From Burkholderia pyrrocinia (GTDB taxonomy: Bacteria > Pseudomonadota > Gammaproteobacteria > Burkholderiales > Burkholderiaceae): a stretch of DNA of 64,000 nucleotides. The stretch lies in NCBI RefSeq assembly GCF_022809715.1, contig NZ_CP094459.1:2480001-2544000 (forward strand), in the 5' to 3' direction. The notes beneath the pieces are model-generated. The model saw only the letters and a program-made list of their open reading frames with translations, had not been told where the DNA came from and searched no databases. Made by a program: the position numbers and the translations under genes. Positions within the stretch are counted from its first letter, which is position 1; the number at the start of each line of letters is the position of its first letter. This document shows, piece after piece, positions 23,971 through 33,488 of this stretch.

Positions 23971-25347
23971 TCAGCGCAGCAGTTGCGCCAGCGCGGCGCG
24001 GTAGTCTGCATACGCGACGGTTTCGTCGCGATGGCGGCGGCCGCTCACGACGCGCTCGCCGCCCGTGTAGACGTCGAGCACGGGCGTCTCGCCGTGCTCG
24101 GCGAACACGATGCCCGACAGCCAGGACGCGCTGCCGTGCTCGGCGATCGCCGGATGATCGGGATCGAGCACGAGCCAGTCGGCGCGGCAGCCTTCGCGCA
24201 GCGCACCGACGCGCCGCCCGCTGGCCTGCGCGCCGCCCGCGAGCGATGCATCGAACAGGCGATCGGCGACATGCGCCTGCGTGTCGCTCGCCAGCACGTT
24301 GCGCGCGCGGTGCACGAGCCGCTGCCCGTATTCGAGCAGGCGCAGTTCCGCGCGCCAGTCGACCGATGCGTGGCTGTCCGAGCCGACGCCGATCACCCCG
24401 CCCTGCGCGAGATAGTCGACGGCCGGGAACACACCGTCGCCGAGGTTTGCTTCGGTCGTCAGGCACAGGCCGGCGACCGCGCGACGCTTCGCGAGCGCTG
24501 CGGTTTCGGCCGCGTCGATGTGCGTCGCATGCACAAGGCACCAGCGCGCATCGACGTCGAAGCGATCGAGCAGCCATTGCACGGGGCGCGCCCCGTATGT
24601 ACGGACGCAATCGTCGACTTCGGCCGTCTGCTCGGCGATATGGATATGCACGGGCGCGTCGTCGGGCAGCCCGTCGAGCAGCGCGCGCAGCCCGTTCTCG
24701 GACACCGCGCGCAGCGAGTGCGGCGCGACGCCGTAGCGCAGCCCGCCGTGCTCGGGCGCGGCGCGACGCATGGCGTCGAGCAGTTCGCGCAGGCCTTCGG
24801 GCGTGTTGATGAAGCGGCGCTGGTCGTCGCGCGGCGGCTTGTTGCCGAAGCCCGCGAACTGGTACGACACGGGCAGCATCGTGATGCCGATGCCGGCCGA
24901 GCGCGCGGCGTCGACCACGCGCGTGCCGAGTTCCGCGATCTGCGGATAGCGCGAACCGTCCTGCGCGTGATGCACGTAGTGGAATTCGCACACCGACGTG
25001 TAGCCGCACTTGAGCATCTCGACATACAGCCAGCGCGCGACCGCCGCGAGCGCGTCGGGCGTGATCTTCAGTGCGAAACGGTACATCAGGTCGCGCCAGC
25101 TCCAGAAGCTGTCGGCGGGATTCGCGCGGTATTCGGTGAGCCCTGCCATCGCGCGCTGGAATGCGTGCGAATGCAGGTTCGGCATGCCGGGCAGCACCGG
25201 CCCGGCCGCACGCGCGACGCCTGCCGGTGCGTCGGTGTCGGGCGTCACTTCGGTCAGCGTGCCGGCTGCGTCCCAGCGCAGCAGCACGTTGCGGCGCCAG
25301 CCATCGGGCAGGTAGGCATGGTCCGCGAACAACATGGTGTCGGTCAT
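23971..25347 (-). CDS. hutF: Formimidoylglutamate deiminase
   Basis: A 458-residue amidohydrolase that converts N-formimino-glutamate to N-formylglutamate and ammonia. The metal site is visible: MPNLHSHAFQRAMAG (first HxH), VHIHIAEQTAEVDD (His), WCLVHATHIDAAE (His) and IGVGSDSHASVDW (Asp). The opening MTDTMLFADHAYLPDGWRRN is typical of HutF. GAGGAC precedes the ATG. It follows hutI after a 152-bp gap that contains an 8-bp inverted repeat (25455-25462 with 25481-25488). Confidence 0.95.
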   Translation of the reverse strand: MTDTMLFADHAYLPDGWRRNVLLRWDAAGTLTEVTPDTDAPAGVARAAGPVLPGMPNLHSHAFQRAMAGLTEYRANPADSFWSWRDLMYRFALKITPDALAAVARWLYVEMLKCGYTSVCEFHYVHHAQDGSRYPQIAELGTRVVDAARSAGIGITMLPVSYQFAGFGNKPPRDDQRRFINTPEGLRELLDAMRRAAPEHGGLRYGVAPHSLRAVSENGLRALLDGLPDDAPVHIHIAEQTAEVDDCVRTYGARPVQWLLDRFDVDARWCLVHATHIDAAETAALAKRRAVAGLCLTTEANLGDGVFPAVDYLAQGGVIGVGSDSHASVDWRAELRLLEYGQRLVHRARNVLASDTQAHVADRLFDASLAGGAQASGRRVGALREGCRADWLVLDPDHPAIAEHGSASWLSGIVFAEHGETPVLDVYTGGERVVSGRRHRDETVAYADYRAALAQLLR

Positions 25348-25454
25348 TGCGAGTCCTCATTGACCGGAATCGACGCTCCAGCGTTCGATCCGATCCCATT
25401 CCACGGTTGGCAGGTGCCGGCGCATCGGCGCTGGCTCGTGCCCCGTTGCAGTCG

Positions 25455-25488
25455 ACCGGACCGCACGTGCTTCAGCGCCTGGTCCGGT
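25455..25488. repeat. Inverted repeat in the hutI-hutF gap
   Basis: ACCGGACC and GGTCCGGT form a perfect 8-bp stem around 18 nt just after the hutI stop. The 152-bp gap is much larger than the others in the operon, so the hairpin may protect or process the message. There is no T-run, so it is not an intrinsic terminator. Confidence 0.5.
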
Positions 25489-25499
25489 CCCATGCAAAT

Positions 25500-26723
25500 C
25501 TATCCGTTCATCCGGCGAAACACGGTCGCGCCGCCGCGCACGACCCGCTCGCACAGCGGCCGGCCGATCCAGTAGGCGAGCTCCGACAGCGAACCGACCG
25601 ACCACGCGGCAAAGTCGGCCTGACGCCCCACCTCGAGCGCACCGTGCCGATCCGCGCGGCCGAGCGCCGCGGCCGCATGGCGCGTGACGCCCTGCAGCAC
25701 CTCGGGCACCGTCATGCGGAACAGCGTGCAGCCCATGTTCAACGTCAGCAGCAGCGATTCGAGCGGCGACGTGCCGGGGTTGTGATCGGTCGCGAGCGCG
25801 ATCGGCACGCCGTGCTTGCGCAGCAGCTCGATCGGCGGCATTTGCGTTTCGCGGATGAAGTAGTACGCACCGGGCAGCAGCACGGCGACCGTACCGGCCG
25901 CCTTCATCGCCTCGATGCCGGCTTCGTCGAGAAATTCGAGGTGGTCGGCGGACAGCGCGCGGTAGCGCGCGGCGAGTGCCGTGCCGCCCGCGTTCGACAG
26001 TTGCTCCGCATGCAGCTTCACGGGCAAACCGCGCCGCGTCGCGGCCTCGAACACGCGCTCGGTCTGCGCGAGCGAAAAGCCGATGCGTTCGCAGAACACG
26101 TCGACCGCGTCGACGAGCCCCTCGTCGGCCAGCGTCGGCAGCATCCGTTCGCACACTTCGTCGATGTATGCATCCGCGCGGCCCGCATATTCGGGCGGCA
26201 GCGCATGCGCGCCGAGGAAGGTCGTGTAGACGCTGACCGGGAAGCGTTCGCCGAGCTGGCGCGCGACGCGCAGCATCTTGCGCTCGCTCGCGAGGTCGAG
26301 CCCGTAGCCCGACTTGATCTCGATCGCGGTCACGCCTTCGGCGAGCAGCGGCTGCAGGCGCGCGGCGGCCTGCACGAACAGCGTCGTCTCGTCGGCCGCG
26401 CGCGTCGCGCGCACCGTCGACACGATCCCGCCGCCCTGCCGTGCGATTTCCTCGTAGCTTACGCCCGCGAGGCGCTGCGCGAATTCGTCAGCGCGCGTGC
26501 CGCCGTATACGAGGTGCGTATGGCAGTCGACGAGGCCCGGCGTCACCCACGCGCCGTGCAGATCCTCGCGCTGCCAGTGCGCATGATCGTGCGGCAGCGC
26601 GGACAACGCGCCGAGCCAGGCGATCGTGCCGGTTTCGTCGACGGCGATCGCCGCATCGTCGATCGTCTCGTCGGGATGGCCGTGCGGACACAGCCTCAGG
26701 TGATGCCAGACAGTCGGTTTCAT
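25500..26723 (-). CDS. hutI: Imidazolonepropionase
   Basis: A 407-residue amidohydrolase that opens 4-imidazolone-5-propanoate to N-formimino-glutamate. The metal-binding [20 protein letters not shown], the [10 protein letters not shown] segment, and [20 protein letters not shown] are the family signatures. The start at 26723 has GAGG at the right distance, within the end of hutD; the in-frame start at 26762 would reach far into hutD. The hutD stop lies 4 bp upstream, so the genes are tightly packed and probably coupled. Confidence 0.95.
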   Translation of the reverse strand: MKPTVWHHLRLCPHGHPDETIDDAAIAVDETGTIAWLGALSALPHDHAHWQREDLHGAWVTPGLVDCHTHLVYGGTRADEFAQRLAGVSYEEIARQGGGIVSTVRATRAADETTLFVQAAARLQPLLAEGVTAIEIKSGYGLDLASERKMLRVARQLGERFPVSVYTTFLGAHALPPEYAGRADAYIDEVCERMLPTLADEGLVDAVDVFCERIGFSLAQTERVFEAATRRGLPVKLHAEQLSNAGGTALAARYRALSADHLEFLDEAGIEAMKAAGTVAVLLPGAYYFIRETQMPPIELLRKHGVPIALATDHNPGTSPLESLLLTLNMGCTLFRMTVPEVLQGVTRHAAAALGRADRHGALEVGRQADFAAWSVGSLSELAYWIGRPLCERVVRGGATVFRRMNG

Positions 26724-26727
26724 GCGT

Positions 26728-27351
26728 TCAGCCTCGTTCGCCGACGGCGAGCGAGACGGCAAGCAGCGCGCCGCCCCCGCTCACGACGACGTCAAACGCA
26801 CGCCGCGGCCCATCGAGCCGCAGCGTGTCCATTTCTTCCAGTGCGTAGTGCGTGCCGTCGATTTCGACGCCGACGGCACCGGTCGCGCAAAACAGCAGCA
26901 CGGTATCGGCACGCTCGATGCGATGCGCGCCTGCGCGCCATACGTCGAGCGCGCCGCGCGCGGCCGAACGGCGCGTCATCAGGTTGAAGTCGCGCGTCGC
27001 GCCGTCGTGCAGCGTCGCGTCGATCGCCGTCTCGCCCGCGAAATCCGCGCGCGCCAGCGGCGTATCGAGCACGTGACGTGCACCGCCCGCTTCGACAAGC
27101 GTCATGCCCGCGCCGGACAGCAGCACGAGCGTGCGGTCGATCCCGTCGAAACGCGAGAACGGCCCGGCCGCGCCGACGTCCGCGACGCTCACGCGCCACG
27201 CGAATGCGTCGAGCGCGGCGCCCGGTGGAAAGGCGCCGATCTCGCGCGTCACGCCGCCGCCGTTCTTCCACGGCGACGCGACGAGATCCGCTGCGCGGAT
27301 CATCGCGGCGGCCAGCGTCACGTCTACCGGCGCCTGAGCGAGCGCCGTCAT
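26728..27351 (-). CDS. hutD: HutD family protein
   Basis: A 207-residue cupin-like protein ([20 protein letters not shown], then [19 protein letters not shown], then [13 protein letters not shown]), the known HutD pattern. HutD is found in many hut operons and is thought to set an upper limit on pathway flux, possibly by binding an intermediate such as formylglutamate; it has no proven catalytic step. Only 2 bp separate it from the hutU stop. Confidence 0.92.
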   Translation of the reverse strand: MTALAQAPVDVTLAAAMIRAADLVASPWKNGGGVTREIGAFPPGAALDAFAWRVSVADVGAAGPFSRFDGIDRTLVLLSGAGMTLVEAGGARHVLDTPLARADFAGETAIDATLHDGATRDFNLMTRRSAARGALDVWRAGAHRIERADTVLLFCATGAVGVEIDGTHYALEEMDTLRLDGPRRAFDVVVSGGGALLAVSLAVGERG

Positions 27352-27353
27352 GC

Positions 27354-29042
27354 TCAGCGGCCGAGCATCGGCAGCTTCAGGCCGGCTTCACGGGCCGTCT
27401 GCTGCGCGAGTTCGTAGCCGGCATCCGCATGGCGCATCACGCCCGTCGCCGGGTCGTTCAGCAGCACGCGGCCGAGACGCTCGTGCGCTTCAGCCGTACC
27501 GTCGGCGACGATCACGACGCCCGAGTGCTGCGAGAAGCCCATGCCGACGCCGCCGCCATGGTGCAGCGACACCCACGATGCGCCGCCTGCCGTGTTCAGC
27601 AGTGCGTTCAGCAGCGGCCAGTCGCTGACCGCGTCCGAACCGTCCTTCATCGATTCCGTCTCGCGGTTCGGGCTTGCGACCGAACCCGTGTCGAGGTGGT
27701 CGCGGCCGATCACGATCGGTGCCTTCAGTTCGCCGTTCTTCACCATCTCGTTGAACGCCTGGCCGAGACGGTAGCGATCCTTCACGCCGACCCAGCAGAT
27801 CCGTGCCGGCAGGCCCTGGAACGCGATGCGCTCGCGTGCCATGTCGAGCCAGTTGTGCAGGTGCGGATCGTCGGGGATCAGTTCCTTCACCTTCTGGTCG
27901 GTCTTGTAGATGTCCTCCGGATCGCCGGACAGCGCGACCCAGCGGAACGGGCCCTTGCCTTCGCAGAACAGCGGGCGGATGTACGCCGGCACGAAGCCCG
28001 GGAAGTCGAACGCGTTCTCGACGCCCATTTCCAGCGCCATCTGGCGGATGTTGTTGCCGTAGTCGAGCGTCGCCGCGCCACGGTCCTGCAATGCCAGCAT
28101 CGCGCGCACCTGGACGGCCATCGACTGCTTCGCGACCTTCACGATGCTCTGCGGATCGACCTTCTGCGCTTCGCGCCATTGCGCGACGGTCCAGCCCTGC
28201 GGCAGGTAGCCGTTGATCGGGTCGTGCGCGCTCGTCTGGTCGGTCACGCAATCCGGCGTGATGCCGCGCTCGACGAGTTCCGCGAACACGTCGGCTGCGT
28301 TGCCGAGCAGGCCGATCGACACCGGCTTGCCCGTGCGCTTCGCTTCGTCGATCATGCCGAGCGCCTCGTCGAGCGTCGTCGCCTTCTTGTCGACGTAGCG
28401 CGTCTTCAGGCGGAAGTCGATACGCGTCTCGTCGCATTCGACCGCGATCATCGAGAAGCCGGCCATCGTCGCGGCCAGCGGCTGCGCGCCGCCCATCCCG
28501 CCCAGGCCGCCCGTCAGGATCCAGCGGCCCGACGGATCGCCGTTGAAGTGCTGGTTCGCAACCGAGAAGAACGTTTCATAGGTGCCCTGCACGATGCCCT
28601 GGCTGCCGATGTAGATCCAGCTGCCGGCCGTCATCTGGCCGTACATCATCAGGCCCTTGCGGTCGAGTTCGTGGAAGTGATCCCACGTCGCCCAGTGCGG
28701 CACGAGGTTCGAGTTCGCGAGCAGCACGCGCGGCGCATCCTTGTGCGTGCGGAACACACCGACCGGCTTGCCCGATTGAATCAGCAGCGTCTCGTTCTCT
28801 TCGAGATCCTTCAACGACGCGAGAATCTGGTCGTAGCATTCCCAGTTGCGCGCCGCGCGGCCGATGCCGCCGTACACGACGAGCGCGTGCGGATGCTCGG
28901 CGACTTCCGGATCCAGGTTGTTCTGGATCATCCGGTAGGCCGCTTCGGCCAGCCAGGTCTTGCAGGTCTTCTCGCTGCCGCGCGGCGCGCGGATCGTGCG
29001 CGTCGGATCGAGACGGGGATCGATGTGTTTCGGATGGTTCAT
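27354..29042 (-). CDS. hutU: Urocanate hydratase
   Basis: A 562-residue NAD-dependent enzyme that hydrates urocanate to imidazolonepropionate. [17 protein letters not shown], the NAD-binding [18 protein letters not shown], the active-site cysteine in [19 protein letters not shown], and the C-terminal [20 protein letters not shown] are all conserved. Length fits the family. It follows hutC by about 39 bp with a GAAGGA site. Confidence 0.97.
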   Translation of the reverse strand: MNHPKHIDPRLDPTRTIRAPRGSEKTCKTWLAEAAYRMIQNNLDPEVAEHPHALVVYGGIGRAARNWECYDQILASLKDLEENETLLIQSGKPVGVFRTHKDAPRVLLANSNLVPHWATWDHFHELDRKGLMMYGQMTAGSWIYIGSQGIVQGTYETFFSVANQHFNGDPSGRWILTGGLGGMGGAQPLAATMAGFSMIAVECDETRIDFRLKTRYVDKKATTLDEALGMIDEAKRTGKPVSIGLLGNAADVFAELVERGITPDCVTDQTSAHDPINGYLPQGWTVAQWREAQKVDPQSIVKVAKQSMAVQVRAMLALQDRGAATLDYGNNIRQMALEMGVENAFDFPGFVPAYIRPLFCEGKGPFRWVALSGDPEDIYKTDQKVKELIPDDPHLHNWLDMARERIAFQGLPARICWVGVKDRYRLGQAFNEMVKNGELKAPIVIGRDHLDTGSVASPNRETESMKDGSDAVSDWPLLNALLNTAGGASWVSLHHGGGVGMGFSQHSGVVIVADGTAEAHERLGRVLLNDPATGVMRHADAGYELAQQTAREAGLKLPMLGR

Positions 29043-29081
29043 GACGACTGCTCCCGAAGGAAAATGAATATCAAATAGGAA

Positions 29082-29777
29082 TCAGAAATGCCCGGTGAAG
29101 CGATAACGGCTGCCGGGATGCCACAGATTCGCCACCGAGGCGACGACGCCCTGCGACCAGGTGCGCCGATGTAAAACCAGACACGGCTCGACGTCGTCCA
29201 TCCGCAGCTGCTCGCGCCGCTCCGGCGCCGGGGCCGCCGCTTCGATCCGGTACTCGACGCGCTGCAGCGGAGCCGCGCGCATCAGGTACAGGTTCGGCGT
29301 CGTGTTCGTGAAATCCTGCTCGGCGTAATCCGGCGCGACCGCCGGATTCACCCATCGTTCTTCGAGCTGCACCGGCTCGTCGTTCTCGAAGTGCAGCACC
29401 TGCGAATGAAACAGCTTCGTGCGCACGGCCACCTGCATCTCGTCGGCGAGCGCCTCGTCGGCGCGGATCGTCTCGAGGCCGAGCACGCTGGCGTGATACG
29501 CATGCCCGCGCGCGCCGACCTCCTCCGAGATGCTGCGGATCGCCACCAGCGTCGACTCGTACTTCGGCCGCGCGACGTAGGTGCCCGCGCCCTTCATGCG
29601 CGTGAGCACCTGCTCGGCCGTCAACTCGCGCAGCGCGCGGTTGACGGTCATGCGCGCAACCTTGAACTCGCGCGCCAGCTCGTTCTCGGACGGCACCTGG
29701 TCGCCCTCCTCCCACTCGCCGGCGTGGATGCGGCCCAGGATGAAATCCTTGATCTCCTGGTAGACCGGCGCGCTCAT
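29082..29777 (-). CDS. hutC: Histidine utilisation repressor HutC (GntR/HutC family)
   Basis: A 231-residue regulator: GntR winged helix at residues 1-70 (MSAPVYQEIKDFILGRIHAG, then QVPSENELAREFKVARMTVN) and a UTRA effector domain that in HutC binds urocanate. It lies inside the operon it is expected to repress, 4 bp behind hutH, so its level is autoregulated. The two copies of the palindrome centred on TGTCTAGACA upstream of hutH are the likely operators. Confidence 0.94.
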   Translation of the reverse strand: MSAPVYQEIKDFILGRIHAGEWEEGDQVPSENELAREFKVARMTVNRALRELTAEQVLTRMKGAGTYVARPKYESTLVAIRSISEEVGARGHAYHASVLGLETIRADEALADEMQVAVRTKLFHSQVLHFENDEPVQLEERWVNPAVAPDYAEQDFTNTTPNLYLMRAAPLQRVEYRIEAAAPAPERREQLRMDDVEPCLVLHRRTWSQGVVASVANLWHPGSRYRFTGHF

Positions 29778-29781
29778 CGGC

Positions 29782-31305
29782 TTACTGTTCCGATGCGAAC
29801 GAGAACGGGCTGATCTTCGCGAACGCGCGTTCGCCGACCAGCTGCGCGATCGCCGCGATGTCCGGCGCGAAGTAGTGGTCGAGCTCGTAGTGCGCGACCT
29901 TGCTGCGGATCGTTTCCATCGCGGGCGCCAGCTTCGGGCTCGTGTGATACGGCGCGCGCAGGTCGACGCCCTGCGCGGCGGCCAGCAGTTCGATCGCGAG
30001 GATGTGCTTCGTGTTGTCCGCGATGTCGGCGAGCTTGCGCGCGGCGAACGTCGCCATCGACACGTGGTCTTCCTGGTTCGCGGAAGTCGGCAGCGAGTCG
30101 ACCGACGCCGGATGGGCGAGCGTCTTGTTTTCCGACGCCAGCGCGGCGGCCGTCACGTGCGCGATCATGAAGCCCGAGTTCACGCCGCCGTCCCGCACGA
30201 GGAACGGGGGCAGGCCCGACAGCGTCGCGTCGATCAGCAGCGCGATGCGGCGCTCGGCCAGCGCGCCGATTTCCGCTGCGGCCAGCGCGAGGTTGTCGGC
30301 TGCGAACGCGACCGGCTCGGCGTGGAAGTTGCCGCCCGACAGCACTTCGCCGGTGTCCGGGAAGATCAGCGGGTTGTCCGACACGGCGTTCGCTTCGATC
30401 AGCAGCACGTCGGCCGCATGGCGCATCTGGTCCAGGCACGCGCCCATCACCTGCGGCTGGCAACGCAGGCTGTACGGATCCTGCACCTTGTCGCAGTCGC
30501 GGTGCGACTGGTTGATCGGCGAGCCTTCGAGCAGGTCGCGGTACGACGCGGCCGCGTCGATCTGGCCTTGATGGCCGCGCAGTTCGTGGATGCGCGCGTC
30601 GAACGGCTTCACCGAGCCGGCGGCCGCGTCGACCGACAGCGCACCCGCGACGAGCGCGGTGCGGTACAGGTCTTCGATCGAGAACATGTTGTCGAGCGCC
30701 AGCGCGGTCGATGCCTGCGTGCCGTTCAGCAGCGCGAGACCTTCCTTCGCCTGCAGCGTCAGCGGCGCGAGGCCCGCGACGCGCAGACCGTCGAGCGCGC
30801 TGGCACGCTCGCCGCGGATGAACACTTCGCCGACGCCGAGCAGCACGGCCGACATGTGCGCGAGCGGCGCGAGGTCGCCCGATGCGCCAACCGAACCCTT
30901 CACCGGAATCAGCGGCAGCACGTCCGCGTTGAACAGCTTGATCAGCGCGTCCATTACTTCGCGGCGGATGCCCGAGTGGCCGCGGCCGAGGCTCGACAGC
31001 TTCAGCGCCATCAGCAGGCGCACCGACGAACGCGCCATCGGCTCGCCGACGCCGACCGCGTGCGACAGCACGAGGTTCTTCTGCAGCAGTTCGAGCTGGT
31101 CGTGCGGGATGTGCGTGCTGGCCAGGCGGCCGAAGCCCGTGTTGATGCCGTAGGCCGGCTCGCCCTTCGCGGCGATGTCGGCGACGGCCTTCGCGCCGGC
31201 GTCGATCTTCGCGAAGCTGGCCGGGTCGAGCGTCAGTTGCACGGATTCGCGTGCGATCCGGCGCAGTTGCGGGAGGGTCAGATGGCCGGGAGTCAACGTA
31301 ATCAT
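29782..31305 (-). CDS. hutH: Histidine ammonia-lyase
   Basis: A 507-residue enzyme that deaminates histidine to urocanate. The internal Ala-Ser-Gly at residues 141-143 ([15 protein letters not shown]) cyclises to the MIO electrophile. [12 protein letters not shown] near 52-63 and the later [20 protein letters not shown] segment ([17 protein letters not shown]) complete the active site. The start at 31305 matches the usual family start [16 protein letters not shown]; the open frame runs farther upstream but across the operators. First gene of the hut operon, with its promoter and two operators at 31317-31372. Confidence 0.97.
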   Translation of the reverse strand: MITLTPGHLTLPQLRRIARESVQLTLDPASFAKIDAGAKAVADIAAKGEPAYGINTGFGRLASTHIPHDQLELLQKNLVLSHAVGVGEPMARSSVRLLMALKLSSLGRGHSGIRREVMDALIKLFNADVLPLIPVKGSVGASGDLAPLAHMSAVLLGVGEVFIRGERASALDGLRVAGLAPLTLQAKEGLALLNGTQASTALALDNMFSIEDLYRTALVAGALSVDAAAGSVKPFDARIHELRGHQGQIDAAASYRDLLEGSPINQSHRDCDKVQDPYSLRCQPQVMGACLDQMRHAADVLLIEANAVSDNPLIFPDTGEVLSGGNFHAEPVAFAADNLALAAAEIGALAERRIALLIDATLSGLPPFLVRDGGVNSGFMIAHVTAAALASENKTLAHPASVDSLPTSANQEDHVSMATFAARKLADIADNTKHILAIELLAAAQGVDLRAPYHTSPKLAPAMETIRSKVAHYELDHYFAPDIAAIAQLVGERAFAKISPFSFASEQ

Positions 31306-31316
31306 GTGAGCAATCC

Positions 31317-31328
31317 TGTCTAGACAAG
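31317..31328. promoter_or_regulatory. HutC-type operator, proximal copy
   Basis: TGTCTAGACAAG carries the perfect 10-bp palindrome TGTCTAGACA. It lies about 10-20 bp downstream of the inferred hut start site and is 45 bp centre to centre from the distal copy. The assignment to HutC is inference from position. Confidence 0.75.
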
Positions 31329-31343
31329 TTCGGAATGGATTGA

Positions 31344-31372
31344 AGTGTAGCCAGCCAAACTTGTCTAGACAA
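31344..31372 (-). promoter_or_regulatory. hut operon promoter
   Basis: On the minus strand TTGTCT (31372-31367) and TACACT (31349-31344) are 17 bp apart, each matching the sigma-70 consensus at four positions. The -35 lies inside the distal operator, so repressor binding would block polymerase. Confidence 0.6.
31361..31372. promoter_or_regulatory. HutC-type operator, distal copy
   Basis: TTGTCTAGACAA is a perfect 12-bp palindrome overlapping the predicted -35. It could also influence the divergent binding-protein gene, whose start is about 150 bp away. Confidence 0.78.
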
Positions 31373-31459
31373 CCCGTTTTTCGCCGATTTCGACTTGGGA
31401 GTTTCCCTGATGTCCGGCGTGGCCTTGACGGGCCGGCCCGAAGAACCCGGGCATTAACA

Positions 31460-31491
31460 TATGTTGCAATTATTTTGTCTTTGGCAACATA
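31460..31491. promoter_or_regulatory. Inverted repeat in front of the binding-protein gene
   Basis: TATGTTGC (31460-31467) and GCAACATA (31484-31491) are perfect 8-bp inverted repeats around an AT-rich 16-bp centre, ending 29 bp before the start codon. It may be an operator or, in RNA, a leader hairpin. No regulator is recognised. Confidence 0.55.
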
Positions 31492-31520
31492 CGGATCACC
31501 ATTCGCCAAGGAGCCCCGCC

Positions 31521-32441
31521 ATGACCTTCCCGCCGCGGTTCGCCGCCCTGTTCCGCCGCAGCCTGCTCGTCGCCGCGTGCACGCTCGCGTGCGGCGCATC
31601 GCTCGCCGCCGAGCCGCTGTCGGGCACGCTCGAGAAGATCCGGCAGAGCAACCTGATCTCGATCGGCCATCGCGAAACGTCGGTGCCGTTCTCCTATGTC
31701 GACGCGGGCGGCAAGGTGATCGGCTTCTCGCAGGACCTGTGCGACCGCGTGATCGCCGCGGTGAAGGCGCGCACCGGCAAGCCCGACCTGCAGGTGCGCT
31801 TCATCCCGGTCACGTCGCAGAACCGCATCCCGCTCGTGCAGAACGGCACCGTCGACCTCGAATGCGGCGTGACCACGAACCTGGCCGCGCGCCATGCGCA
31901 GGTCGCGTTCTCGACCACCTTCTTCGTCGCGACGACGCGCCTGCTCACGCGCACGACGTCGGGCATCCGCGACTTCTCCGACCTCGCCGGCAAGACGGTC
32001 GTGACGAACCAGGGCACGACGTCCGAACGCCTGCTGCGCAAGATGAACGAGGAAAAGAAGCTGAACATGCAGGTCATCAGCGCGAAGGACTACGGCGAAG
32101 GACGCCTCACGCTCGAATCGGGCCGCGCGGCCGCGTACATGATGGACGACGTGCTGCTCGCGGGCGTGCGCCAGCTCGCCGCGAAGCCGGCCGACTGGCA
32201 GATCGTCGGCACGCCGCAGTCGTCGGAAGCCTACGGGTTCATGCTGCGCAAGGACGATCCGCAGTTCAAGGCGCTCGTCGACGGCGTGCTCGTGCAACTG
32301 ATGAAGCGCGGCGAGATCGACGCGCTGTACGACAAGTGGTTCATGAAGCCGGTGCCGCCGAAGGGGCTGTCGTTCGACTTCCCGATGAGCGACGTGATCA
32401 GGGCGCGCTACGCGGCGCCGAACGACACGCCGCTCGAATGA
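31521..32441 (+). CDS. ABC transporter substrate-binding protein, amino-acid (GltI-like) type
   Basis: A 306-residue periplasmic protein. A signal peptide ([20 protein letters not shown], then [12 protein letters not shown]) is followed by the family-3 solute-binding fold: [44 protein letters not shown] and [14 protein letters not shown]. It most resembles glutamate/aspartate-binding proteins. The start at 31521 has AAGGAG 7 bases upstream. No permease or ATPase gene is next to it, so it is an orphan subunit here; the next gene is convergent. Its divergence from hutH hints at, but does not prove, uptake of histidine or glutamate. Confidence 0.87.
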   Translation: MTFPPRFAALFRRSLLVAACTLACGASLAAEPLSGTLEKIRQSNLISIGHRETSVPFSYVDAGGKVIGFSQDLCDRVIAAVKARTGKPDLQVRFIPVTSQNRIPLVQNGTVDLECGVTTNLAARHAQVAFSTTFFVATTRLLTRTTSGIRDFSDLAGKTVVTNQGTTSERLLRKMNEEKKLNMQVISAKDYGEGRLTLESGRAAAYMMDDVLLAGVRQLAAKPADWQIVGTPQSSEAYGFMLRKDDPQFKALVDGVLVQLMKRGEIDALYDKWFMKPVPPKGLSFDFPMSDVIRARYAAPNDTPLE

Positions 32442-32462
32442 ACGCCGCTCGTTGACGCCGGT

Positions 32463-33218
32463 TCACGCGCGCGTCCACGCGACGCATGCCGCGTAGCCGG
32501 GCGCCGCGTCGACCCACGCCGCGTCGAACGCCGCGACGCCGGCGGCGGGCGCGGCCGGCTCGACGATCGTCGTCGCCGGTGTCGCCGCATCGCGCGGCGG
32601 CACGACCGCGAACGCGCGCAGCCCGCCGCCGATGCCGGTGCCGAGCGCCTTGAGCAGCGCCTCCTTCGCGGACCAGACTCGCATGAATTCGCCGGCGCGC
32701 GCGTCGGGCGGCAGGCCGTCGAGATACGCGGCCTCGGCCGGCGCGCAGACTTCGCTCGTCAGCGCACGCCAGTCGGTCGTGCGGCTGCAGGATTCGATGT
32801 CGACGCCGACACGGCCCGCGGGCACCCACGCGAGCAGTGCATGATCGCCCGCGTGCGACACGTTGAAATCGAGCGTCGTGCCATGCGCGGGGTCCGGCGA
32901 CGGCCGCCCCGCTTCGTCGACGACGATCGCGACCGCGTGCGGCGCGACACCGAGGGCCGCGCCGAGCACGTCGCGCAGCGCGGCGCGCGTCGCGGCGCTG
33001 CGCACCGCATCCTCGTGCCGCATGAAGCGTGCGGCCCGTGCACGCTCGGCATCGCTGAGCGCCGCATACGCGGGCGACGCCAGCGGCACGCGCCAGTCGA
33101 AATCGATGCGCGCGATCCGCACGCCGGCGCGGGACGCGGCGGCCGGCACGTCGAGCGCATGCATGCGCCACGCACGGGGGGTGTCGACCGGGAAAGCGGA
33201 ATCGGACGGAAGGGACAT
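32463..33218 (-). CDS. Sfp-type 4'-phosphopantetheinyl transferase
   Basis: A protein of about 251 residues with the catalytic motifs of the Sfp/AcpT superfamily: TLDFNVSHAGDHALLAWV, the Mg-binding GRVGVDIESC and FMRVWSAKEALLKALGTG. These enzymes attach phosphopantetheine from CoA to carrier proteins of fatty-acid, polyketide or nonribosomal peptide synthases. No carrier protein lies in the window. The start is uncertain: ATG 33218 lacks a clear ribosome site, and the frame is open to 33281. The gene is convergent with the binding-protein gene. Confidence 0.85.
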   Translation of the reverse strand: MSLPSDSAFPVDTPRAWRMHALDVPAAASRAGVRIARIDFDWRVPLASPAYAALSDAERARAARFMRHEDAVRSAATRAALRDVLGAALGVAPHAVAIVVDEAGRPSPDPAHGTTLDFNVSHAGDHALLAWVPAGRVGVDIESCSRTTDWRALTSEVCAPAEAAYLDGLPPDARAGEFMRVWSAKEALLKALGTGIGGGLRAFAVVPPRDAATPATTIVEPAAPAAGVAAFDAAWVDAAPGYAACVAWTRA

Positions 33219-33323
33219 CGGCACGCGGCAGCCTGGGCTGTGGAATGAAACGTCCGATGTTAATCGATCGCGCCGGCGCACGAACCGGCGTGTACGCGGA
33301 TTGCCGCGCCCGCATCGAACTGC

Positions 33324-33405
33324 TCGAGGAAGGTGCCGTGAGCCGCACGGCGCTGCCCGCGCGCTTCGCGGGGCTGTCTGCGCCGATGCTCGCGATCGGT
33401 ACCGA
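33324..33405 (+). pseudogene. Relic, inverted copy of part of the alpha/beta hydrolase gene
   Basis: These 82 bp match positions 33859-33778 of the hydrolase gene on the opposite strand with six mismatches (about 93 percent identity). In frame they read LEEGAVSRTALPARFAGLSA, then PMLAIGT, against FEEGAVSRAALPARFAGLSA in the intact gene. Similarity stops sharply on both sides. There is no start site or conserved domain outside this piece, so it is a fragment left by an inverted duplication or a decayed paralogue. Confidence 0.8.
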
Positions 33406-33488
33406 ACGACGGATGCTTCACGAACGACACTCGAAGGCCGCGCGCAACAACGTGCCGCGTAGGCACCCCATTGCGCGGCCGCCCCGCT

